Shown here piece by piece: positions 1 to 6,484 of a stretch of DNA of 6,959 nucleotides. The DNA is taken from contig JAMWDC010000111.1 in the NCBI GenBank assembly GCA_023819025.1, positions 1 through 6,959 of the forward strand, written 5' to 3'. The stretch is from Candidatus Omnitrophota bacterium. Its GTDB lineage: Bacteria > Omnitrophota > Omnitrophia > Omnitrophales > Aquincolibacteriaceae. The number at the start of each line of letters is the position of its first letter. Within the stretch, counting starts at the first letter, position 1. The notes below the pieces were generated by a model. The model did no database searches. It was given only the letters and a program-made list of their open reading frames with translations, and was not told the origin of the DNA. Position numbers and translations under genes: made by a program.

Positions 1-561
1 AGCGGTGAGATTTTAGGATGGCTTAATTCTGATGATATGCTTGCCCCCAATGCCCTTGCGTTTATCGCGTGCTGCCTTGGGGACGGCGGTTCGGATTCGT
101 GGGTCATCGGTGCCGCACAGATTCTTGACGCGGAGGGTAAACATCATTTTATTCGGTATCCGGGAACCGACCTTTCGCGTACCGCCATCTTGCATTGGCA
201 TAAAAATTGGTTCCCTCAGCCGTCCACCTTTTGGACAAGAACCCTTTGGGAGAAGGCAGGCCCGCTGGATGAGAATTTACATTTCGCGTCGGATTATGAT
301 TTATGGCTGCGCATGCGAAGTTATGCCGAGCCGATTGTGACGCGGCGTGTCCTGTCCTTGTGCCGTTTTCATGAACAGGCGAAAGGATTTAAGCACCGAT
401 TTGAAGTTGCCCAAGATATTATTCGTGTATTTAAAAAAGAAACCCGCCATCAAGAGCGCGTCCGTTTTTTTTACTTCATCCTCGAGGTCGGCCTGAAATA
501 TATTTGGGATTGCTTTGCCGCTTTTGTCAAGAATATCTCTGCAAGGTTGTTCCCCCGGTAA
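1..561 (+). CDS. Family 2 glycosyltransferase, C-terminal part (5' end outside the window)
   Basis: The frame is open from base 1, so the start lies upstream; 186 residues remain. Seen: a GWLNSDD segment (residues 6-12), which is the metal/nucleotide-sugar binding acidic motif of GT-A enzymes. Further on, QPSTFW (73-78), GPLDE (87-91) and SDYDLWLR (97-104) match the acceptor-side and catalytic-base region usual in family 2 enzymes. The missing part should be roughly the first 80-100 residues, the N-terminal nucleotide-binding half. The last 60 residues are basic with a hydrophobic stretch around 150-178, perhaps membrane-associated. Family knowledge: such enzymes transfer a sugar from a nucleotide donor to a growing glycan on the cytoplasmic face of the membrane. 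The acceptor and sugar cannot be read from sequence. It ends 73 bases from the convergent GT4 gene, and both probably belong to a surface-glycan locus. Confidence 0.9.
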   Translation, partial: SGEILGWLNSDDMLAPNALAFIACCLGDGGSDSWVIGAAQILDAEGKHHFIRYPGTDLSRTAILHWHKNWFPQPSTFWTRTLWEKAGPLDENLHFASDYDLWLRMRSYAEPIVTRRVLSLCRFHEQAKGFKHRFEVAQDIIRVFKKETRHQERVRFFYFILEVGLKYIWDCFAAFVKNISARLFPR

Positions 562-634
562 AACTTTTCTTCAGAGGCGTATCGTTTCAAGGCGGTCCAA
601 GACTCGTCGTTCAAGGGGATTTGTGCAGGCGGTG
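562..634. other. Convergent intergenic gap, no clear terminator
   Basis: Seventy-three bases separate the ends of the GT2 and GT4 genes. I see no GC-rich hairpin followed by a T run on either strand, and no small gene. Termination may be Rho-dependent or lie inside the opposing genes. Confidence 0.5.
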
Positions 635-1822
635 TTAGGCCTCTAAGACACGTGCATAGACTTCGCTGAGATGGTGGGCGACGACTTTCACATCAAACCG
701 CGTTTGGATGCTGTCGAAAGCCTTTTGAGACCATTCCTTGGTTTCGTTTACATCCTGGATGACTTGCGATAACAACGAAGCGAGATCTTCGACGTTTCTT
801 GCTTTGTAAAGGAACCCATTCACCGTATGCTGGACAAGCTCCCGATTTCCGTAACCGTCTGGAGCGATCAGGATACAGCCCGACGCTAAGGCTTCAATAT
901 TGGACGTCGCCAGACCCTCTTGGGTGCTCGTATCCACGACGATATCAATCCCGCTCAGAAATTTGGGAATTTCTTGATGGGGGATATCACCGATCAGGTG
1001 GATCTTGTGGCTTAGCCCATAAGCTTGGATGAGGGCATGGAGGAGTTCGCTAATCGGTCCGTCTCCGGCAATGAAAACTTCAATGATATTTAACAGTTCG
1101 TCGGGCAGGCTTTTGACGGCAAGAATGAGATCTTGGAGATTTTTCTCCGGAATCAATCGTTTAGCGCATCCGATACGGACAGTACCTTTGCACGCGACCC
1201 GGCGATGGACCACAAAATGATCCAAACACACGCCGTTGGGGATGACGTTAAAAGTGTTCGGAGGGATTCCGTAAGACAGGGCCTTTTCCTCGAGATATTT
1301 GCTGCAGACGATATTTCGATCTGCGTGTTTGGCCGTAAATTGCAGGAACGACCGCGTCAGGAAGTTATTGGCGAGGTGCAGATCCGCACCGAGACCTGTG
1401 ACGACGACGGGTTTTTTATGCAAAGGCTTCAGTAATGTTGAGATGAATCCCATGGGGAGATACCACATGGCATGAATGAGATCGATCTCGTATTCTCGGA
1501 TTGCCTTCAAGATTTCAATGGCGGATGAGACAACATAAGATGGAATTTGCAGATATCCAAGGGGCGATTTTCTCAGAGAAGGAATCAGGCCGACGGAACA
1601 ATGAAGCACGGGTTTCCCCGCAACAAGATAAGGATAAGCGATCACCCTCACTCGGGAATTTTTAGCCTCAAGATATTCATTTCTTTGATTGTTGGGCGAA
1701 AAGATCAGGAGGGTAACTTTGTGTCCATGATCTGCCAGGGCCAACGCTGTTTCCCGGACAAACGGTCCCCAACTCGGCTGGGAGGGAAGGGGATAACTGG
1801 AGGTAGGCATGAGTATGTTCAA
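635..1822 (-). CDS. Family 4 (GT-B) glycosyltransferase
   Basis: A complete 395-residue protein, normal for GT4. Seen: N-terminal acceptor-side Rossmann domain with TSSYPLPSQPSWGPFVRE (residues 7-24) and the usual LADHGHKVTLL strand; GLGADLH (143-149) and VIPNGV (193-198) near the domain hinge; donor-side KRLIPEKN (221-228) with the Arg and Lys that contact the diphosphate; GDGP (253-256); and an E-x7-E pair, E302 and E310, in QEGLATSNIE, the hallmark of retaining GT-B enzymes. Family knowledge: it transfers a sugar with retention from a nucleotide-sugar to a lipid-linked or LPS/exopolysaccharide acceptor in the cytoplasm. The start is probably TTG at 1822, because it gives the typical MNILM opening and has a purine-rich RBS; ATG at 1810 is the alternative. 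No signal peptide or membrane segment is evident. Donor and acceptor are unknown. Confidence 0.92.
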   Translation of the reverse strand: MNILMPTSSYPLPSQPSWGPFVRETALALADHGHKVTLLIFSPNNQRNEYLEAKNSRVRVIAYPYLVAGKPVLHCSVGLIPSLRKSPLGYLQIPSYVVSSAIEILKAIREYEIDLIHAMWYLPMGFISTLLKPLHKKPVVVTGLGADLHLANNFLTRSFLQFTAKHADRNIVCSKYLEEKALSYGIPPNTFNVIPNGVCLDHFVVHRRVACKGTVRIGCAKRLIPEKNLQDLILAVKSLPDELLNIIEVFIAGDGPISELLHALIQAYGLSHKIHLIGDIPHQEIPKFLSGIDIVVDTSTQEGLATSNIEALASGCILIAPDGYGNRELVQHTVNGFLYKARNVEDLASLLSQVIQDVNETKEWSQKAFDSIQTRFDVKVVAHHLSEVYARVLEA

Positions 1823-1830
1823 CGGGGATG

Positions 1831-1837
1831 TCCCTTT
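1831..1837 (-). promoter_or_regulatory. Ribosome binding site supporting a TTG start
   Basis: Read on the minus strand this is AAAGGGA, ending 8 bases before the TTG at 1822-1820. The later ATG at 1810 has no purine-rich sequence in front of it. The match to the Shine-Dalgarno consensus is partial, so this favours TTG but does not prove it. Confidence 0.45.
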
Positions 1838-1905
1838 AGTCGATTCAAAGAGTTCAAAGTCCGAGCATTAAGGATAAGATATTTTATTTCACGGAATTTA
1901 AATGT

Positions 1906-1933
1906 ATTATAATCAAGACCTTCTGGGTGACAA
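1906..1933 (-). promoter_or_regulatory. Sigma70-type promoter for the GT4 gene
   Basis: On the minus strand: -35 TTGTCA (plus-strand 1928-1933, 5 of 6 consensus bases), a 16-base spacer, and a perfect -10 TATAAT (plus-strand 1906-1911). Transcription would begin near 1899, giving a leader of about 77 bases before the TTG at 1822. It lies in the 155-base gap between divergent genes, where a promoter is expected. No operator could be recognised. Confidence 0.62.
1908..1913 (+). promoter_or_regulatory. Possible -10 element for the TPR membrane protein gene, overlapping the opposing -10
   Basis: A perfect TATAAT reads rightwards here, sharing four bases with the leftward -10. Transcription would start near 1920, about 58 bases before the ATG at 1978. 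No good -35 lies 15-19 bases upstream and there is no extended -10 TG, so this is either a weak or activated promoter or a by-product of the palindromic TTATAA core. Confidence 0.3.
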
Positions 1934-1977
1934 TTAAAAAGATGTGAGTGGAATAGGACGCAGCGCAAAACGATTGT

Positions 1978-4947
1978 ATGAACTTCAGCTTAAAAGTACA
2001 TCCCAAGATTCGATGCGTCTTTGAGAGTCATTCCACGTCTCTTGTATTTCTTACCCTGGCCGGCATCGGTTTTCTCATTTACGCCAATACCCTGGACGCC
2101 GGTTTTCACTTTGACGACATTGAACTGATTCGAAATAATCCAGCGTTTCGGAACCTTGAGAATTTCAACGGTTACTGCGGCGGTGTCAAGATTACGCGAT
2201 GTCTCCCTTTATTTACATTCGCGTGCCATTATCATTTCTTTCAGTATGAAGTTTTGAGTTATCACCTCGTCAATATTTTGATTCACATCATCTCCTCATT
2301 TTTGGTTTATCTTTTGATGCTTGGGACCTTTGAAACCCCAGCCCTCGAAAATCATCCCCTGGCCCGTAGGGCGAAGGGGATCGCTTGGGTTGCCGCATTG
2401 ATCTTTCTGGCCCATCCGATTCAGACACAGGCCGTGACGTATATCTGGCAAAGGACAGCGTCTTTGGCGACCCTTTTTTATCTTGCGTCCGTGGTCTTTT
2501 TTATCCGGGCCCGGTTGAAATCATCGTGGACCTTTTACGGGATGGCATGGCTCGCCATGGGGCTTGGCTTGTTCACCAAGGAAATCATCGTCACCTTACC
2601 TTTCACACTGTTTCTCTACGATTTTACCTTTTTCGGGTCCTGGAATCGCGGGGACAGGAAAAGATGGATTTTTCTGGGTGTTCTTTTTGTAGGCCTTCTC
2701 GGCGTTGCTGTCAAGCTTCTGATGTCGGGGGAACTCAAGTGTTTTTATTTTAAGATCCACCGGTATAACGGTAGGCTCACCCCGGTTGGGGTTGATTACC
2801 TTTTAACGGAGTTGAATGTCATGAGGACCTATCTCCGGCTTTTATTTTTGCCTGTCCGTCAGGTGTTGGATTATTACTACCCGATCTCACGTAACTTTTT
2901 TGAGTCCAGAACATTTCTCTCTTTTTTATTGCACGTCGGGATTCTCTTGTCGGCTTTGAGGCTTTATGGCACCCACAAGATTGCGGCTTTCGGAATTTTT
3001 TGGTTCTATATCACCCTGCTGCCTGAAAGCAGTTTGATCCCTCTTCGGGACGTGATCTTTGAGCATCGTCTCTATTTGCCGATGGCTGGATTTTCCCTGT
3101 TTCTTTCGGCCAGTATGGCCTCTTGGATCCGTAATCCGCAGCAATTTTCCCTCGGGGCGTGGGTGATTGTGATTATTTTATCCGTGTTAACGTTCAGAAG
3201 AAATGAAGTCTGGCATGATGAATTTAGTTTGTGGGAGGATGTGGTTAAAAAAGTTCCACAAAATCCGAGGGCTTACCACAACTTGGCTGCTGCGTATGCT
3301 GAAAAAGGCGGCACGGCAGAAAGTGCGATTCCGCCAAAATCAAATGCGGTACCGTTGATGTTGAAAGCCGATACGGAAATGACACAAGAAACCGTTGTCC
3401 TGCGGCAGAGGTACCGGGAATATTGTCGAAGGGCCATCACCTTCTATCGGAAGGCCTACGTGCTGGGGTTATCCGGTCCCGAAATTACCAATAACTTGGC
3501 CGCAGCTTATAACGGTTTTGGCCGGCATAAGTTTGCCCGGCACTATATCAGAAAGGCATTACGGTTGAACCCTCACGAGCCTAAGATAAATTACAACATG
3601 GCCCTATTCGGGATCTCAAAGTTTCGTACTTTTGCCAGGGAAAAATATTATCGGCGTGCGCTTCGTTATCACCAGGCTTATCTGAAAAGCCGATCCAACC
3701 GTGCGGCGGTTGACGAAAAAATCATTGAGGATTATCAGAAAATGATCCGCAGCGGGAAAAATGACAGTTCAGTTTTCAATAATTTGGGGGTTGCGTATGA
3801 AAGGATCGGTCAGGATGAGCTGGCGGAGCAATATTTTCAACAGGCCTCGGCGCTTCATCCTAAAGATTCTGTGCCTTATTATAATTTGGGCGTGATAGCG
3901 GCCAAGGCGGCTGAAAAGGTCTGGTTATCTTTTGAATCGCAGTCCACCATGAGCCGCTATTTCGTATTGGGGTCGATCTACGGAGCCATGGTGAGCCCGG
4001 AGGAATCCGGTGAACATACAGACTTCCTCGAAATGGACCGGGGGATCGATGAAGGTCAGGCATTTAATAATTTGGGTATCGTTTATCTGGAGATGGATAA
4101 GGGTTCCTTGGCTTGGAGGTACCTCGCTAAAGCCATCAAGAAGGGTAAGCGTGGTCGAAGGAGTTACAAACCATTTTATAATCGTGCGCTTCTAATCCTG
4201 AAGTCCGGAAATCCGAATGACTTTCCGCTTTTTTATCAAAATGCTTACCGCCGCAACTCTTATGCCGGGCTTCCGGTCGAAGCTGTTAGAAATTATGCAA
4301 AAGCGATTGATTACTATATCCATGCCATCTCGTTGGGGATCCGGGAAAGCGAAACCTTCAATAACTTGGGAGCTCTTTATGAAAAAACCGGCGAGGAGGA
4401 CCTGGCCGCGCGGTATTTCAGACAAGCCCTCCGGAGGGATGCACGAAACTTTAACGCCTATTACAACCTGGGAAATCTCGCAAGTAAAACCGGTGATTTC
4501 AAACAGGCAGTCAAATTTTATCAGAAGGCTATTCGTTATCATCCCTGTTATGCACAGGCTTATCATAATCTTGCCATGATTTTTGGGATTCAAGGAAATC
4601 GGGATCAGGAAGTGAAACTATTACAAAAGGCCGTTCGTTGTGATCCCCAATACGCGGAGGCCTACAGCAATCTTGCCTATGCGTATGCCGAAGCGGGGGA
4701 ATGGGAGAAGGCCATTGAACATTACCAGAAAGCCGTTACCCTGAGACCCCATTTTACTCAGGCCTATTATTATTTGGGGCTTGTTTACACGATCCAAGGG
4801 AAAAGACAAGAGGCCCAGCGGCAGGCAGATGCCCTGAGACAATTAAATGAAAATCAGTGGGCGGATCAGCTGGAACAGATGATGGAAAATCCTAAGATTG
4901 CTGTCATCCGAGCCCAAATGGAGTCTTCTCAAGGCAACTTGCAATGA
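1978..4947 (+). CDS. TMTC-like multi-pass membrane protein with C-terminal TPR domain (putative GT-C glycosyltransferase)
   Basis: A 989-residue protein. Residues 1-410 hold about 10-12 hydrophobic segments (for example 21-37, 92-115, 134-151, 158-176, 184-218, 229-249, 312-329, 334-348, 366-382, 390-406). After the first segment comes FDD (45-47), an acidic motif placed like the catalytic acid of GT-C enzymes. HPIQTQAVTYIWQRT (146-160), TKE (200-202), LPESS (348-352) and EHRLYLP (362-368) recall eukaryotic TMTC O-mannosyltransferases and their bacterial relatives. Residues about 430-960 are TPRs: a degenerate set with a ~96-residue period (501-860), then regular 34-residue repeats to about 957. 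Inference: a polyprenyl-phosphate-sugar dependent transferase or glycan-handling protein, with the TPRs binding partners; whether the TPRs face periplasm or cytoplasm depends on the helix count. ATG 1978 is the first start after in-frame stops at 1945 and 1954, but no good RBS precedes it (AGGA at 1955-1958 is 19 bases away). Enzymatic activity is unproven; a pure TPR scaffold is the alternative. Confidence 0.88.
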   Translation: MNFSLKVHPKIRCVFESHSTSLVFLTLAGIGFLIYANTLDAGFHFDDIELIRNNPAFRNLENFNGYCGGVKITRCLPLFTFACHYHFFQYEVLSYHLVNILIHIISSFLVYLLMLGTFETPALENHPLARRAKGIAWVAALIFLAHPIQTQAVTYIWQRTASLATLFYLASVVFFIRARLKSSWTFYGMAWLAMGLGLFTKEIIVTLPFTLFLYDFTFFGSWNRGDRKRWIFLGVLFVGLLGVAVKLLMSGELKCFYFKIHRYNGRLTPVGVDYLLTELNVMRTYLRLLFLPVRQVLDYYYPISRNFFESRTFLSFLLHVGILLSALRLYGTHKIAAFGIFWFYITLLPESSLIPLRDVIFEHRLYLPMAGFSLFLSASMASWIRNPQQFSLGAWVIVIILSVLTFRRNEVWHDEFSLWEDVVKKVPQNPRAYHNLAAAYAEKGGTAESAIPPKSNAVPLMLKADTEMTQETVVLRQRYREYCRRAITFYRKAYVLGLSGPEITNNLAAAYNGFGRHKFARHYIRKALRLNPHEPKINYNMALFGISKFRTFAREKYYRRALRYHQAYLKSRSNRAAVDEKIIEDYQKMIRSGKNDSSVFNNLGVAYERIGQDELAEQYFQQASALHPKDSVPYYNLGVIAAKAAEKVWLSFESQSTMSRYFVLGSIYGAMVSPEESGEHTDFLEMDRGIDEGQAFNNLGIVYLEMDKGSLAWRYLAKAIKKGKRGRRSYKPFYNRALLILKSGNPNDFPLFYQNAYRRNSYAGLPVEAVRNYAKAIDYYIHAISLGIRESETFNNLGALYEKTGEEDLAARYFRQALRRDARNFNAYYNLGNLASKTGDFKQAVKFYQKAIRYHPCYAQAYHNLAMIFGIQGNRDQEVKLLQKAVRCDPQYAEAYSNLAYAYAEAGEWEKAIEHYQKAVTLRPHFTQAYYYLGLVYTIQGKRQEAQRQADALRQLNENQWADQLEQMMENPKIAVIRAQMESSQGNLQ
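3478..4557 (+). repeat. Protein-level super-repeat of about 96 residues inside the TPR domain
   Basis: Four modules begin with Asn-Asn-Leu anchors at residues 505, 601, 697 and 795 (spacing 96, 96, 98), the first bases being 3490, 3778, 4066 and 4360. Each has a first TPR (NNLx4Y) and a second, best seen as INYNMA, PYYNLG, PFYNRA and AYYNLG, about 33-36 residues later. A variable linker and a helix such as AITFYRKAYVLG or AIDYYIHAISLG then lead into the next anchor. DNA copies have diverged, so this is old duplication rather than a recent tandem repeat. Three regular TPRs would span 102 residues, so one unit of each triplet is shortened or remodelled. Confidence 0.6.
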
Positions 4948-5012
4948 ATCCTTCAGAGGTAATAGGACATTCTAATTGTCTTTTCGGCGTGACCTCCTCA
5001 TGAACCTTTGCT
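4948..5012 (+). other. Short gap between the TPR and Mut7-C genes
   Basis: Sixty-five bases without a convincing promoter, Shine-Dalgarno or terminator. A four-base-pair stem (4966-4969 with 4977-4980) followed by TTTT is too weak to call. The gap fits a loosely spaced operon. Confidence 0.4.
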
Positions 5013-5759
5013 ATGGCCACTCGAGTTAAATTTTTTTTTCAGGCTTCCTTGCGTGATTTCTTAAAGCCTAAACGCAGAAAAATGCCCGTGCAGGTTGTTC
5101 TCCAGGGGAGCCCTGCCGTACGGGATACAATCGAATCGTTGGGCGTTCCCCATACCGAGGTACGCCGTGTGATCGTCCACAGCAAACGAGTTCCTCTTGC
5201 CTATCGACTCCAGGACAAGGACGTGGTTTCCGTATGGCCTGTTCGGTTTGTTTCAATACGCCGCCCGAAATTTATTTTAGATGTTCACCTCGGGAAATTG
5301 GCCCGGTATCTGCGCCTCTGCGGGTTTGATACGGTTTATCAGAATGATTTCACAGACAAAGAAATTATCCGGCTGGCCACGAAAATGCGGGGATTGGTTC
5401 TCACGCGGGATCTCGGTCTTTTGAAGCACAAAACGCTGAAATTGGGCTACTGGTTGAGATCGACCGCTCCAAAGGAACAACTCCGCGAAGTGTTAAAGAA
5501 ATTTTTCCTCCATTCTCGGATCCGTCCTTTTCGAATTTGCCTGGAATGCAATGAGAGACTTCGGAGCGTAATAAAAAAAGATATCGTATCGAAAATTCCT
5601 CCTAGAACCCGGAGATATTTCAATGTTTTTCGGGAATGTCCCCAGTGTCATCGCATCTATTGGAAAGGTTCGCATTATGAACGCATGCGCGAACTTCTCA
5701 CGGACTTGCGAATCTTGAAGAGCAAACACGCAGAGCCAGCCCGTTGCCGTTCCTTCTGA
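5013..5759 (+). CDS. Ubiquitin-like domain plus Mut7-C PIN-like RNase with zinc ribbon
   Basis: A 248-residue protein with two domains. Residues 1-78 match the beta-grasp Mut7-C ubiquitin-like domain, with the diagnostic IESLGVPHTEV (40-50). Residues 85-230 are the Mut7-C RNase domain: FILDVHLGKLARYLRLCGFD (87-106) carries D90 as a probable catalytic acid, TRD (131-133) adds D133, and a zinc ribbon uses C176, C179, C209 and C212, followed by the family's GSHYERM (219-225). Family knowledge: Mut7-C is a PIN-like nuclease fold named after the C-terminus of the nematode Mut-7 exonuclease; bacterial members are predicted RNases of unknown target, acting in the cytoplasm. ATG 5013 is preceded by an in-frame stop at 5001-5003 and is the only start that keeps the beta-grasp domain whole. 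It has no visible Shine-Dalgarno. A T9 run at 5031-5039 encodes the Phe residues of the first strand. It lies 65 bases after the TPR gene with no obvious promoter or terminator between, so co-transcription is possible. Confidence 0.92.
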   Translation: MATRVKFFFQASLRDFLKPKRRKMPVQVVLQGSPAVRDTIESLGVPHTEVRRVIVHSKRVPLAYRLQDKDVVSVWPVRFVSIRRPKFILDVHLGKLARYLRLCGFDTVYQNDFTDKEIIRLATKMRGLVLTRDLGLLKHKTLKLGYWLRSTAPKEQLREVLKKFFLHSRIRPFRICLECNERLRSVIKKDIVSKIPPRTRRYFNVFRECPQCHRIYWKGSHYERMRELLTDLRILKSKHAEPARCRSF

Positions 5760-6484
5760 CCTGTCTGTGGGAGATTTACCCCCCCCCCCCATTTTTTGTT
5801 TTGAGCATATAAAGCCTCCCAATCTGTAATAGAATCAGCGAGTTGCGCAGGTTCTAACCGGTTGTGGAGGCTTTGTACGTCTGAGGCGACCTGTTCGAAC
5901 AGGGCAAGGCAATCGTCGACCTGAAAACGCAGTTTTCTGCCCGATAGGACGAGGTTCGAACCTAAACACGAGAGAACATACCGTTTGTCCTCCAAAGTGC
6001 CTGCGTTGAACCGTTGTGGAGCGGTTTGGGCGAAAATAAAGGCCTTGTCAGCGCGATCCAGCCACGTTTCGACCCGCTTCTGGGTATCACCGATCAATTC
6101 CTCGTATTTCTGCTTTTCCTTGAGCAGATCGTCTTTCTTCGTAGTGTATTCTTCCGGACTGATCTCTTCATTGAGGCGCATATTAAAGAGTGCGTCTATT
6201 TTTTTGACGCAGGCGTCGAGATTATGCCGGTGCGCTTTGGTTATTTCGTCGCGGTCAACGATCTCGCGTGATTGTTCCTCTTTAAGTTGTTTGATCGCCC
6301 AATCCCGGAATTGCGGCGGAATGGTGATCTTGCCTATAACTTCACGGATTTGATTTTCAAGATCATCCAGTCGGACAGGCGGTTCGGAGCAGTCCCGCTT
6401 GATTCTTCTTGTACATCGATAATATGTGTAATAATTGGCCCCGCCGTTCTTTAAAGGCCGCAATTTTTCTTCGGCAGTAATGGA
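5675..6484 (-). pseudogene. Serine recombinase, C-terminal fragment (half zinc ribbon and coiled coil)
   Basis: This frame holds the second half of a large serine recombinase. Homology-like sequence begins at SITAEEK near 6484; the frame is open to 6556 but those first residues are out-of-frame read-through. Seen: YYRCTRRIKRDC supplies the second cysteine pair of the recombinase zinc ribbon, whose first pair lies in the other fragment. An alpha-helical, charged coiled-coil stretch follows (about 6290-6060), then the usual end block with ALFEQ and ADSITDWEALYAQNKKW. The recognisable protein ends at a G12 run (plus-strand 5779-5790). The last 34 or so residues after it look non-native, and the stop lies inside the convergent Mut7-C gene, an overlap of 85 bases. 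Coiled coil and ribbon normally control DNA binding and directionality. Without the frame restored and the catalytic domain attached it should be inactive. A sequencing error is the alternative to true decay. Confidence 0.8.
5779..5790. repeat. C12 homopolymer between the Mut7-C and recombinase genes
   Basis: Twelve consecutive C on the plus strand (G12 on the minus). It starts 20 bases after the Mut7-C stop codon and sits exactly where recognisable recombinase protein ends (after NKKW). Length changes would move the recombinase C-terminus among three frames, one of which stops immediately after the run. Confidence 0.9.

Noticed and set aside
573..644. AGAGGC (573-578) and GCCTCT (639-644) as terminator arms
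   Set aside because: The arms are six bases with a 60-base loop, one arm lies inside the GT4 coding region, and no T run follows on either strand.
1810..1822. ATG at 1810 as the GT4 start
   Set aside because: It lacks a ribosome binding site and would remove the MNIL strand that typically opens the first Rossmann fold; kept only as an alternative.
2385..2753. A 122-codon + frame inside the TMTC-like core
   Set aside because: Out of frame with clear membrane segments and conserved motifs; its translation has no coherent domain.
4192..4593. A 133-codon open frame antisense to the TPR gene
   Set aside because: It lies wholly opposite well-supported TPR codons, has no recognisable domain, and such antisense frames are common opposite repetitive helix-coding DNA.
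4966..4984. Possible intrinsic terminator after the TPR gene
   Set aside because: Only a four-base-pair AT-containing stem with a seven-base loop before TTTT; far too weak.
5493..5822. A 109-codon minus-strand frame through the G12 tract
   Set aside because: Mostly antisense to the Mut7-C zinc-ribbon region, and its translation shows no domain.
5985..6353. Open frames on the plus strand opposite the recombinase
   Set aside because: The minus strand encodes recognisable zinc-ribbon and coiled-coil sequence there; the plus translations are serine-rich antisense noise.
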